Below are positions 27,271 through 36,815 of a DNA stretch of 64,000 bases, in pieces. Source of the DNA: Janibacter cremeus. Its GTDB lineage: Bacteria; Actinomycetota; Actinomycetes; Actinomycetales; Dermatophilaceae. Each line of letters starts with the position of its first letter. Position 1 is the first letter of the stretch. Below the pieces are notes generated by a model. The model did not search any database, was not told the origin of the DNA, and worked only from the letters and a program-made list of their open reading frames with translations. Where the stretch lies: contig NZ_JACCAE010000001.1 in the NCBI RefSeq assembly GCF_013409205.1, positions 1,984,001-2,048,000 on the forward strand, in the 5' to 3' direction. Made by a program: the position numbers and the translations under genes.

Positions 27271-28890
27271 TCAGACGGTGAGCATGAGCGCACGCTCCGC
27301 GGCGGCCGTGGCGGGGGCGACGTCCGCGTCGACGAAGCTCACCCGGGTCCTGCGCTCGAGGAGGTCCTCGACCGTGCGGGCGCCCTCGTGGGTGACGGCG
27401 TACGCGAGCTCGGCGCCGATCGTCGGGCAACCGGGCGCGACCGGCCCGGCCAGAGCGGGGTCGGCCTCGGCCATCGCCAGCACCTGCGGCGCGAGGGTGC
27501 CGTAGCGGCGGACCAGGCGGGTCGGCGCGTCGACCTTCGCCAGCAGGTGCGCCGGGGCGGCGCCCAGGAGGGGAAGGGAGGTGGTCCGGCACGCGGAGAA
27601 CCGGCCGGCCCCGCCGCCGATCCGGTCGACGACGGCGTCGATGGCGTCCTGCGCCATCGTGCGGTACTCGGTCAGCTTGCCGCCGGTGATCGTGATCGGA
27701 CGACCGGGCTCGTCGATGAGCAGGTGCTCGCGGGAGGCATCGGCGCTGGCGCCCCCCTTCGAGGCGCCCAGGCGGCGCATGGGGCCGCTTCCGTCGCACC
27801 GCCCACGCGGAGCGTGGGACCCAAGGACACCGCCTTCGCCCTGATCGGCCATGGTGACCAGCGGACGCAGGCCGGCGAAGCGGCCCACGACGTCGGCTCG
27901 GCTCAAGGGCTCGGCGAGGACCGAGCTCATCGCCTTCAGGAGGAACTGCTCGTCGGCGATCGGGACGGTGGGAGCAGTTCCGTCCACGCCGGGGGCCTCC
28001 TCGTCGGTCAGGCCGAGCAGGACCAGATCCCCACTGATCGGGATGGTGAAGATGAAGCGTCCGAAGTGCCCCGGCACCGGGGCGCTCAGCTGCGCCGTGG
28101 GGAAGCCGAGCCGCTCGGCCCGCAGCACCAGGTGGGAGCCACGCGAGGGGGTGACCTCGATCGACGGCTCGTGTTCGCCGCTCCAGACACCGGTGGCCAG
28201 CAGGACGTGACCGGTGGCCTCGATCGTCTCGCCGGACCGGGTGTCCCGCAACCGCACCCGGTCGGCGCCGAGCGGCTCGGCGCCGACGTAGGTGACGACG
28301 TCGGCGCCGTGGGCGGCCGCCGTCCGGGCGAGTGTGGTCACCAGACGCGCGTCGTCCTCGAGCTGACCGTCGGAGTACATGATCCCGTGCAGACCTGCGC
28401 GTGCAGCGGGCACGAGGTCGTGGACGGTGCGCGCCGAGACGCGCCTGGGCGTCGGCAGGAGCGAGCTCGGGGTACGGGCTGCCCGGCGCAGGCCGTCGGC
28501 GAGGAAGATGCCGGCATTGGATGCGATCGACTCGACGGGGTCGGTGTCCGGGACGATGTTGCGCAGTGGGCGGACCAGGTGCGGCGCGACGCGAGTCATC
28601 AGGTGGTGGCGCTCGACCGCGGAGCGGTAGGCGATGGGGAAGTCGGCCCTGGCCAGGTACCGCAGCCCGCCGTGGACCAGCTTGCTGCTCCAGCGGCTCG
28701 TGCCGGAGGCGAGGTCGTTGCGCTCTACGAGAGCGGTGCGCAGACCGCGCGATGCCGCGTCCAGCGCGGCCCCCGCGCCGGTCACGCCGCCACCGACGAT
28801 GATGACGTCGTAGCGCTCGGTGGCAAGCCGCTCGAGGGCTTCCTGCCGCTGGGTGTGGTTGAGGCCGGCGAACGGCGAGCGGGTGCTCAT
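27271..28890 (-). CDS. glpD: Aerobic glycerol-3-phosphate dehydrogenase GlpD
   Basis: 539 residues. IIVGGGVTGAGAALDAASRG is the FAD-binding motif (33-40 core); LVERNDLASGTSRWSSKLVHGG is the GlpD signature; the C-terminal domain (YAVTHEGARTVEDLLERRTR) is intact. It oxidises sn-glycerol-3-phosphate to DHAP and passes electrons to quinone. Residues about 352-381 (RCDGSGPMRRLGASKG and flanks) are an in-frame palindromic-repeat insertion between PLVTMAD and SADASREH, where other GlpD proteins run straight through. ATG 28890 follows GAGGAG. Divergent from the AGPS-like gene. Confidence 0.95.
   Translation of the reverse strand: MSTRSPFAGLNHTQRQEALERLATERYDVIIVGGGVTGAGAALDAASRGLRTALVERNDLASGTSRWSSKLVHGGLRYLARADFPIAYRSAVERHHLMTRVAPHLVRPLRNIVPDTDPVESIASNAGIFLADGLRRAARTPSSLLPTPRRVSARTVHDLVPAARAGLHGIMYSDGQLEDDARLVTTLARTAAAHGADVVTYVGAEPLGADRVRLRDTRSGETIEATGHVLLATGVWSGEHEPSIEVTPSRGSHLVLRAERLGFPTAQLSAPVPGHFGRFIFTIPISGDLVLLGLTDEEAPGVDGTAPTVPIADEQFLLKAMSSVLAEPLSRADVVGRFAGLRPLVTMADQGEGGVLGSHAPRGRCDGSGPMRRLGASKGGASADASREHLLIDEPGRPITITGGKLTEYRTMAQDAIDAVVDRIGGGAGRFSACRTTSLPLLGAAPAHLLAKVDAPTRLVRRYGTLAPQVLAMAEADPALAGPVAPGCPTIGAELAYAVTHEGARTVEDLLERRTRVSFVDADVAPATAAAERALMLTV
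27752..27840 (-). repeat. Palindromic coding repeat, copy 2 (in frame in glpD)
   Basis: Read on the minus strand it starts GAAGGCGGTGTCCTTGGG and ends GCCTCGAAGGGGGG. It holds an extra hairpin CCCACGC-tcc-GCGTGGG, then a unit that aligns without gaps to copy 1 from GTGCGACG to CTCGAAGGGG. It is translated in the same frame and direction as copy 1. Confidence 0.7.
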
Positions 28891-28964
28891 GGGCTCCTCG
28901 GGCGAGTGACGAATCACGGTTACTCGGCGGTTATCGGATGCTACCCCTTGGGCACAATGGCCCC

Positions 28965-30626
28965 ATGGCTGATCTTACTGAGCTTCCGCGGCGCTCCATC
29001 TGGTACGGGTGGGGCGACCCCGCGCACGTCAAGCCGCTGCCGACGGGTGGTTGGCCGTTGCTGAAGTTCCTCGGCCGGGTCGAGCCCGCGGCCCGGGACA
29101 CCCCACCCGTCGCGCTCGAGGACGTGCGCCTGCCCGAGGTGCACCTCTCCGACGCCGCCCGTGCGCAACTGGTCGCCGTCGTCGGCGACGAGCACTTCTC
29201 CACCGCGCGCCTCGACCGGGTCGAGCACACCGGGGGCAAGAGCTACCCCGACCTGTACCGGCTGCGCACGGGGGACGGGTCCCGCGCCCCGGACGCGGTC
29301 GTCTTCCCCGGTACCTCCCAGCAGGTCTGCGATCTGCTCGCCGCCTGCGTCGAGCACGAGGTGGCGGTCGTCCCCTTCGGGGGCGGCACCAGCGTCGTGG
29401 GTGGGGTCGACCCCGTGCGAGGACGATTCTCGGCCGTGATCAGCCTCGACCTGCGCCGGCTCGACGCCGTGGTGAGCGTCGACTCGCTCTCCCAGACGGC
29501 GGTCGTGCAGGCCGGTGCCCGTGGACCCGCGGCCGAGGCGGTCTTCCAGCGGCACGGTCTGACCCTGGGCCACTTCCCGCAGAGCTACCAGCAGGCGACG
29601 ATCGGTGGCTACCTCGTCACCCGCAGCGCCGGCCAGGCGTCCTCGGGCTACGGCCGTTTCGAGGAGAACGTCGTCTCCGTGACGATGGCGACTCCGACGG
29701 GTGAGCTCGTCCTCGGTGGTCGCGCCCCGGCCAACCAGAGCGCCGCCGGCCCGAAGCTCCTTGATGTCGTCATCGGCAGCGAGGGATTGCTCGGCGTCGT
29801 CACCGAGGCGACTGTCCAGCTGGCCCGTCGCCCGCAGATCGAGCACCGGGAGACCTGGGCGCTGCGTGACACCGCGACCGGGTTCGCCGCCTTCCGCGAC
29901 CTCGCCCAGCAACTCGGCCACGGGATCATGCCCGACGTCTCCCGACTGTCGGACCACAACGAGACGACGACGGTGATGGCACAGGCCGGCCTGCCCGGCA
30001 TGGCAGGGATGGGTCTGGTGCGCGCCCGTGGCTGGCGCGAGCCGGCCCTCGCGGTGTTCCAGATCGAGGACGGCGACAGGGCCTCGCTGAGGTTCCGCCG
30101 CAAGAAGCTCGCATCGGTCCTCAAGCGCCACGGCGCCGTGAAGCTGACCGACTCGATCGCCGAGCACTGGATGGCGGGCCGGTTCCGCGGTCCGTACCAA
30201 CGCGACCACCTCATGGACCGCGGTGTGCTCGTCGAGACCGTCGAGACCGCGACGACGTGGGACAACCTCGAGCACCTCTACGAGAGCGTGCAATCGGCCA
30301 TCGTCGAGACGATGGGTCGGGGCTGGGTGCAGTGCCACGTCTCCCACCTCGATGGCGGCGGCGCCTCGCTCTACTACACCTTCATGGCCTCCGCCGAGAG
30401 CGACCCGATCGCCCAGTGGCAGCGGGTGAAGACGGCCGCCGGTGACGCGATGATCGGCGCCGGTGGCACCATCACCCACCATCACGCCGTGGGCACCGAC
30501 CACCGCCCGTGGATCGGGGAGGAGATCGGCGACGGGGGCATCCGCATCCTGCGCGCCATCAAGGCCGAGCTCGACCCGACCGGCGTGCTCAACCCGGGCA
30601 AGCTCATCCCCGACGAGGGCGCCTGA
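28965..30626 (+). CDS. FAD-binding oxidase, alkyldihydroxyacetonephosphate synthase (AGPS)-like
   Basis: 553 residues of the VAO/PCMH flavoprotein fold. RRSIWYGWGDP at the N-terminus and VVPFGGGTSVVGGVDP at about residue 140 (the PP-loop for FAD) are typical of AGPS-like proteins, and GTITHHHAVGTDHRPW near the C-terminus contains the His-rich active-site stretch of true AGPS. AGPS swaps the acyl group of acyl-DHAP for a fatty alcohol to make ether lipid; the natural reaction here is not proven. Its stop overlaps the DAG-kinase start (TGATG). The order matches the M. tuberculosis Rv2249c-Rv2252 neighbourhood. Confidence 0.87.
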   Translation: MADLTELPRRSIWYGWGDPAHVKPLPTGGWPLLKFLGRVEPAARDTPPVALEDVRLPEVHLSDAARAQLVAVVGDEHFSTARLDRVEHTGGKSYPDLYRLRTGDGSRAPDAVVFPGTSQQVCDLLAACVEHEVAVVPFGGGTSVVGGVDPVRGRFSAVISLDLRRLDAVVSVDSLSQTAVVQAGARGPAAEAVFQRHGLTLGHFPQSYQQATIGGYLVTRSAGQASSGYGRFEENVVSVTMATPTGELVLGGRAPANQSAAGPKLLDVVIGSEGLLGVVTEATVQLARRPQIEHRETWALRDTATGFAAFRDLAQQLGHGIMPDVSRLSDHNETTTVMAQAGLPGMAGMGLVRARGWREPALAVFQIEDGDRASLRFRRKKLASVLKRHGAVKLTDSIAEHWMAGRFRGPYQRDHLMDRGVLVETVETATTWDNLEHLYESVQSAIVETMGRGWVQCHVSHLDGGGASLYYTFMASAESDPIAQWQRVKTAAGDAMIGAGGTITHHHAVGTDHRPWIGEEIGDGGIRILRAIKAELDPTGVLNPGKLIPDEGA

Positions 30627-31501
30627 TGGTGGCCCGTGATGCGCTGATCGTGGCCAACCCGGCCGCCCGCAACGGTCGGGCCAGGGCCAGCGTCCCGGGC
30701 GTCGCCGACATCCTGCGCTCGCACGGCTGGTCCGTCGACATCGCGATCACGACGTGCGCCGAGCACGCCGCCGAGATCGCCGCAGCCGGTGAGCCGGACG
30801 GGCCGCTGCTGGTCGCCCTCGGCGGCGACGGCCTCGTCGCCCGCGTGGCCGAGGGAGCCATCCGCTCCGGCGCGCTCGTCGCACCGCTGCCCGGCGGGCG
30901 CGGTTGCGACTTCATCCGGGCCATCGGTGGATCCCGGGATCTGCACGAGGCGGCCTCCTCCCTTCCCCTTGCCACGGAGCGAAGGGTGGATGTCGGTTTC
31001 GCGGGGGCGACCCCCTTCCTCGGGGTGGCCACGGTGGGCTACGACTCCCGGGCCAACGACCACGCCAACGAGGCGCCGGCCTGGCTGCCGGCCGCGCTCG
31101 TCTACGCCTACGGCGGTGCCCGGGCGCTCGCGGAGACCCGCTCGACGTCCATCACGATGACGACCGACGGGGTGTCGCGGACCTTCGCCGGGTGGAGCGT
31201 CGCGATCGGCAACTCCGGCCGCTACGGCGCGGGGATGATCGTCAATCCCGGCGCGCTCCTCGACGACGGCGAGCTCGACATCACCACCGTCGAGGGCCTG
31301 CCACGGTGGAAGTACCCGATGCTGCTGCCGCGCTACTTCAAGGGCACCCACATCGACGGCATCGACATCCGCGCCGCTCGGGGGCGGGAGATCGAGGTGA
31401 CCGCGCCCGTCGGGCAGCGGGTCTACGCGGACGGGGACGTCGTCGGTCGGACACCGATGACCTTCACCGTCGAGCAGGAGGCGCTGCGCATCCTCGTCTG
31501 A
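30626..31501 (+). CDS. Diacylglycerol kinase family lipid kinase (DagK/Rv2252-like)
   Basis: 291 residues. VANPAARNGRA is the N-terminal motif, LLVALGGDGLVARVAEG contains the GGDG nucleotide-binding loop, and PLPGGRGCDFIRAIG the following phosphate-contact segment. The C-terminal beta-domain ends YADGDVVGRTP, as in YegS/DagK enzymes. It phosphorylates a lipid such as diacylglycerol at the inner membrane face. Translationally coupled to the AGPS-like gene by a one-base overlap. A CGAAGGG sits within the gene. Confidence 0.9.
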   Translation: MVARDALIVANPAARNGRARASVPGVADILRSHGWSVDIAITTCAEHAAEIAAAGEPDGPLLVALGGDGLVARVAEGAIRSGALVAPLPGGRGCDFIRAIGGSRDLHEAASSLPLATERRVDVGFAGATPFLGVATVGYDSRANDHANEAPAWLPAALVYAYGGARALAETRSTSITMTTDGVSRTFAGWSVAIGNSGRYGAGMIVNPGALLDDGELDITTVEGLPRWKYPMLLPRYFKGTHIDGIDIRAARGREIEVTAPVGQRVYADGDVVGRTPMTFTVEQEALRILV

Positions 31502-31508
31502 GCACGAG

Positions 31509-32207
31509 TCACCGACGCGCGCGTGGCGTGGACAGCCAGTACGCGAAGGTCCGCGCTCCGTCGGTGGTCCCGATCTCCTGCTCGAACCGGCGCGGAGCGG
31601 TGAGCTCGAAGTCGACCGGTCGCCGGAAGAGCGGACCGTCGTGGGAGAAGGAATGGAACTCACCCAGCTCGCCACACGGGTCGGCGCCGGCGGGGAGCCC
31701 GGCGAAGAACGCGCGGTCGAGGGGGAGACCGAGGGCCTGCGGCCCGAGCACGGCCGCGTCGACGACGACGGTGACGGCGCGGATGCCCGAGGCGAGGAAC
31801 CGCTCGACGCACTCGCCGGAGGACAGCCCCCACAGCGGCTCGAGCACGTCGATCCCCAGCGGCTGGAACTGCTCCCGCTTGTGGTCGAGCACCCCCGAGG
31901 CAGACAGGTCACCGAAGGCGAAGGCGTCGATGCCCTCCCTTCGCATCCGGGTCGCGGCAGCGTCCATCGCCTCGACGTACCCGTCCAGACCGGGCCCCGG
32001 GATCGCCACGATCTGCAGCGGCAGGCCGATGCTGTCCGCCTGTGCCTGCAGGAGGTCGTCCGGGATCTCGTGCACCGTCGACGTGCCGCCCTCGCGGTGG
32101 ACCGTCGTCACCAGACGGTCGACGACGACGTCCGGGTCGTCGAGCAGGGCGGTCAGGGCCAGGGCCGAGTCCTTGCCTCCGCTCCAGTGGAAGGCGACCG
32201 TCCTCAT
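31509..32207 (-). CDS. PP-loop ATP pyrophosphatase, diphthine--ammonia ligase-like (DUF71)
   Basis: 232 residues. VAFHWSGGKDSALAL is the PP-loop SGGKDS at residues 9-14, and GDLSASGVLDHKREQFQPLG is the second conserved block of the Dph6/DUF71 family, with EPLWG following. Bacteria do not make diphthamide, so the amidated substrate is unknown. The ATG at 32207 overlaps the stop of the upstream EamA transporter, suggesting coupled expression with a small-molecule exporter. Confidence 0.85.
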   Translation of the reverse strand: MRTVAFHWSGGKDSALALTALLDDPDVVVDRLVTTVHREGGTSTVHEIPDDLLQAQADSIGLPLQIVAIPGPGLDGYVEAMDAAATRMRREGIDAFAFGDLSASGVLDHKREQFQPLGIDVLEPLWGLSSGECVERFLASGIRAVTVVVDAAVLGPQALGLPLDRAFFAGLPAGADPCGELGEFHSFSHDGPLFRRPVDFELTAPRRFEQEIGTTDGARTFAYWLSTPRARR

Positions 32208-33160
32208 GGCGGGGACTGTACCGACCGCGCGCTGCGGCGTCGTGCGCGCCGCCGTGCCGGGACGGCCACCAGGAGCAGGCTGAGCAGGGCCACGGCGATG
32301 CCGATGGCGGAGAGCACCGAGAGGCTCTCGCGCAGGACGAGCACCCCCAGGAGCGTGGCCGTGACCGGCTCGGCGAGCGAGAGTGTGGCGACCGTGCTCG
32401 CCGAGAGCCGGGCCAGCCCGTGCTGGAAGAGCACGTAGGAGACCCCGGTGGCACCGATCCCGAGCCAGAGCACCACCGCCCATCCGGCTGGGGAGCGCAG
32501 CCACGTCAGGTCGACCGAGAAGAGCACGGGCAGCAGCAGGACGGCACCGGCGACGAAGAGCCAAGCCATGACCACCAACCCCCGCACCCCCCGGAGCAGG
32601 AGCGTGCGGGCCGCGACCGTGTAGCCCGCGTAGGACAGGCCCGCGCCGATGGCTGCGGCGATGCCCAGCGCATCGACCCGCACACCCGGCCCTGCGGACC
32701 CGGTCACGAGGAGGACGACGCCCGTGACGGCGCCGGCGGTCGCGAGGATCCACCGGGGACTCGGCTTCTCGGCCAGGAGCAGCCCGAGCAGGCCGGTCGC
32801 GACGGGAGCTGTCCCCAGCGCCACGACCGTGCCGACCGCCACCCCGGCCCGCGCGACCCCTTCGAAGAAGCACACCTGGTAGGCCGCGACGCAGAGGCCG
32901 CCGAGCAGCACGACGACCGTCTGGGGGACCCGCGCCACCTGGCCGGTGGGCAGGGCCGGGCGGCTCCGGGGCCGGAGCGCGACGGCCAGCAGCGTCAGGG
33001 CCAGCGCGCCGACGAGGATGCGCAGGGCCCCCACCACGACCGGTTGCATGCCCTCCGGTCCCAGTGCCTGGGCGGTGCCGGTGGTGCCCCAGAGCGCAGC
33101 GGCACCGACGGCGGCCAGCACCGCTGCCGCCTGCTGCTTGGTGCGCGTTACGCCGACCAC
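32204..33160 (-). CDS. EamA/DMT family transporter (10 TM)
   Basis: 318 residues with ten hydrophobic helices in two EamA repeats. The first repeat has AALWGTTGTAQALG, the second AGLSYAGYTVAARTLL and LAEPVTATLLGVLVLRESL, which are typical drug/metabolite transporter sequences. It probably exports an amino acid or related metabolite (RhaT/YdcZ-like group). Start GTG 33160; a short hydrophilic N-terminus precedes helix 1. It overlaps the PP-loop gene by 4 bases. Confidence 0.87.
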   Translation of the reverse strand: MVGVTRTKQQAAAVLAAVGAAALWGTTGTAQALGPEGMQPVVVGALRILVGALALTLLAVALRPRSRPALPTGQVARVPQTVVVLLGGLCVAAYQVCFFEGVARAGVAVGTVVALGTAPVATGLLGLLLAEKPSPRWILATAGAVTGVVLLVTGSAGPGVRVDALGIAAAIGAGLSYAGYTVAARTLLLRGVRGLVVMAWLFVAGAVLLLPVLFSVDLTWLRSPAGWAVVLWLGIGATGVSYVLFQHGLARLSASTVATLSLAEPVTATLLGVLVLRESLSVLSAIGIAVALLSLLLVAVPARRRARRRSARSVQSPP

Positions 33161-33173
33161 TGCCGTCGAGTCA

Positions 33174-34784
<1,611 letters not shown>

Positions 34785-35723
34785 TCAGTGCTTCGCGGAC
34801 CCCGGCTCATCCCGGCTGATCGCCGGCGTCTCGACCTGGATGGTCGAGTGGTGGATCGCCACGTCGAAGTGCTCGGCAACGCACTCCTTGACCTGCGCCA
34901 GGACCTCGGCGGCGTGCCCGTCGACGAAGCACTCCTCGTCCACGACGACGTGCGCGGAGAGCGTGGGCAGCCCGGTCGCCACGGTGGAGGCGTGCAGGTC
35001 GTGGACCTCGATCACGTGCTCCACGGACAGGATGTGGTGGTGGACCTCGTGAAGGTCCAGCCCCTTCGGCGCGAACTCCATGAGCACGCTCGAGGTCTCG
35101 CGCATGAGCTTGATCGCGCGGGGCACGATGAGCATGGCGATGAACAGGCCGGCGATCGCATCCGCCCGGAGGTACCCCGTGGTCGAGATGACGATCGCCG
35201 CGATGATCACGCCCACCGAGCCGAGGGCGTCGTTGAGTACCTCGAGGAAGGCGGCGCGCATGTTGAAGTTCGCCGACCGGCCCGAGGCGAGCACGGCGAT
35301 GGCGATGACGTTGGCCACCAGGCCGATGACGCCGAAGACGAGCAGTTCCCCGGCCGGGATCGTCGGCGGGTCGAGGAGTCGGCGGATGCCCTCGACCGCT
35401 GCGTACGCACCGACGACGAGCAGGAGGGTGGCCTGGGCCAACGCCGCGATCACCTCGATCCGCCGGTACCCCCACGTCCGCCCGGGTGACGGTGGCCGGA
35501 GCATCAACGTCCCGGCGACGAGCGCGACGAGCAGCCCTGATGCGTCAGTGAGGGCGTGGGCCGTGTCGGTCAGCAGCGCGAGGCTTCCGGTGAGCCACGC
35601 GCCGACAGCCTGCGCGACCGTGATCCCCGCCGTGATCGCGAAGACGATGGCGAGCTTTGAGCGGAAGTCCCCGGGGTGTCCTGCGTCGTCGGCGCCCGGG
35701 GAGTGAGCGTGTCCGGCACCCAT
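34785..35723 (-). CDS. Cation diffusion facilitator (CDF) metal exporter
   Basis: 312 residues with six hydrophobic helices. The metal site is visible as DTAHALTDASG in helix 2 and EVLNDALGSVGV in helix 5; the N-terminus is His-rich (GHAHSPGADDAGHPGD) and a cytosolic CTD follows (VHHHILSVEHVIEVHDLH). CDF proteins export Zn2+ or related divalent ions against protons. ATG 35723 lies 11 bases after GAAGGGAG. Divergently transcribed from the methyl/aminopropyl-transferase-like gene at 35812. Confidence 0.92.
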   Translation of the reverse strand: MGAGHAHSPGADDAGHPGDFRSKLAIVFAITAGITVAQAVGAWLTGSLALLTDTAHALTDASGLLVALVAGTLMLRPPSPGRTWGYRRIEVIAALAQATLLLVVGAYAAVEGIRRLLDPPTIPAGELLVFGVIGLVANVIAIAVLASGRSANFNMRAAFLEVLNDALGSVGVIIAAIVISTTGYLRADAIAGLFIAMLIVPRAIKLMRETSSVLMEFAPKGLDLHEVHHHILSVEHVIEVHDLHASTVATGLPTLSAHVVVDEECFVDGHAAEVLAQVKECVAEHFDVAIHHSTIQVETPAISRDEPGSAKH

Positions 35724-35811
35724 GGAGCCATTGTCTCCCTTCGTCGTTCGCACGAGCACCCAGGGTGGCGGGGTGGGTGCGCCGGGCACCGGGGGCGGGC
35801 AGACTGGGGCG

Positions 35812-36519
35812 ATGCGACGATTCGAGGAGCTGGCCTGGAGCGAGACCCCGCGCGGTGAGATCAGCCTGCGCCGGCGGATCGAGCCGACGCTCAAGGTCGA
35901 TGTCTACGAGGTGAAGCTCGGCGACGAGTTCCTCATGTCGAGCCTCTTCACGGTCGCCGAGGTGGAGCTGGCCCGGCTCGCTCTGGCCCGGGCGAAGGGG
36001 GATGAGCTGGACGTCGTCGTCGGCGGGCTCGGCCTTGGCTGCACCGCGAGGGCGGCGCTGGAGGACTCGAGGGTGCGCTCGATGGTCGTCGTCGACGCCA
36101 TGGCCGAGGTCATCGACTGGCACGAGCGCGAGCTGCTGCCGGAGTCCGCGCGGCTCGTGCGGGACCCGCGCAGTCGGCTGCTCCTCGACGACTTCTTCGC
36201 GCTCGCCGCGTCCGAGGAGGGGTTCGACCCGGACGCTCCGGGGCGTACCTTCGACGCCGTGCTCCTGGACATCGACCACACCCCGCACCACCTGCTGCAT
36301 CCGGACCACGCGCCCTTCTACACCGTGGATGGGCTGCGCCGCCTTCGTTCGCACGTCAAGCCCGATGGGGTCTTCGCGCTCTGGTCGGACGACCCGCCGG
36401 ACGCGCAGTTCTGCGCGCTGGTCGAGCAGGTCTTCGACCACGTTGACGCGCACGTGGTGAGCTTCGCCAACTTCCTCACCGGTGGGGAGTCGAGCAACAC
36501 CGTCTACGTCGCCCACTGA
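35812..36519 (+). CDS. Spermidine synthase-like (polyamine aminopropyltransferase fold) protein
   Basis: 235 residues. VVVGGLGLGCTARAALE is the AdoMet-type motif I, VVVDAMAEVIDWHERELLP motif II, and FDAVLLDIDHTPHHLLHPDH the strand-4 acidic region. The fold is that of SpeE, but the N-terminal domain is reduced and the catalytic-loop aspartate context (DIDHTP) differs from true spermidine synthases, so I would not assume polyamine activity. Cytosolic. Ends just before a GTTCCCGG-ccg-CCGGGAAC hairpin (36536-36554). Confidence 0.8.
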   Translation: MRRFEELAWSETPRGEISLRRRIEPTLKVDVYEVKLGDEFLMSSLFTVAEVELARLALARAKGDELDVVVGGLGLGCTARAALEDSRVRSMVVVDAMAEVIDWHERELLPESARLVRDPRSRLLLDDFFALAASEEGFDPDAPGRTFDAVLLDIDHTPHHLLHPDHAPFYTVDGLRRLRSHVKPDGVFALWSDDPPDAQFCALVEQVFDHVDAHVVSFANFLTGGESSNTVYVAH

Positions 36520-36535
36520 GCGCGCCGGCCCCCAC

Positions 36536-36554
36536 GTTCCCGGCCGCCGGGAAC
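36536..36554 (+). terminator. Hairpin after the SpeE-like gene
   Basis: GTTCCCGG-ccg-CCGGGAAC is a perfect 8-bp stem with a 3-base loop, 17 bases after the stop. There is no U-tract. Confidence 0.5.
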
Positions 36555-36640
36555 ATCCTGCTGACGCGCCCTCGTCCGGGTGCGCGCGGTCGTGTGTCTT
36601 CATCTGCGTTGAGTCAAGGCACCCTCCTACCCCATTCAGC

Positions 36641-36684
36641 ATTCTCCAAGGGTTCACTCAGGTCTTCTTCAGGGTTCCTCCCAA
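36641..36684. promoter_or_regulatory. Tandem 11-bp direct repeats (PHO-box-like) upstream of the secreted protease
   Basis: Four consecutive 11-mers: ATTCTCCAAGG, GTTCACTCAGG, TCTTCTTCAGG, GTTCCTCCCAA. The second fits the Streptomyces PhoP direct-repeat consensus G(G/T)TCAYYYR(G/C)G completely; the others match partly. OmpR/PhoP-family regulators bind such 11-bp spaced repeats. The array lies about 130 bases before the M4-M28 protease start. This suggests phosphate or envelope-stress control (inference). Confidence 0.55.
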
Positions 36685-36815
36685 GTCATTGACGCCCGTG
36701 CGCGGCAGACACAAGCGTCGCCCTCGGTGCCTGTCGCCGTGAGCCACACCGCACGCGTCGATGCACTGGATCAGGACGCCCCGGGAAACACCCGTGGCGT
36801 CATCGAGGAGGAACA

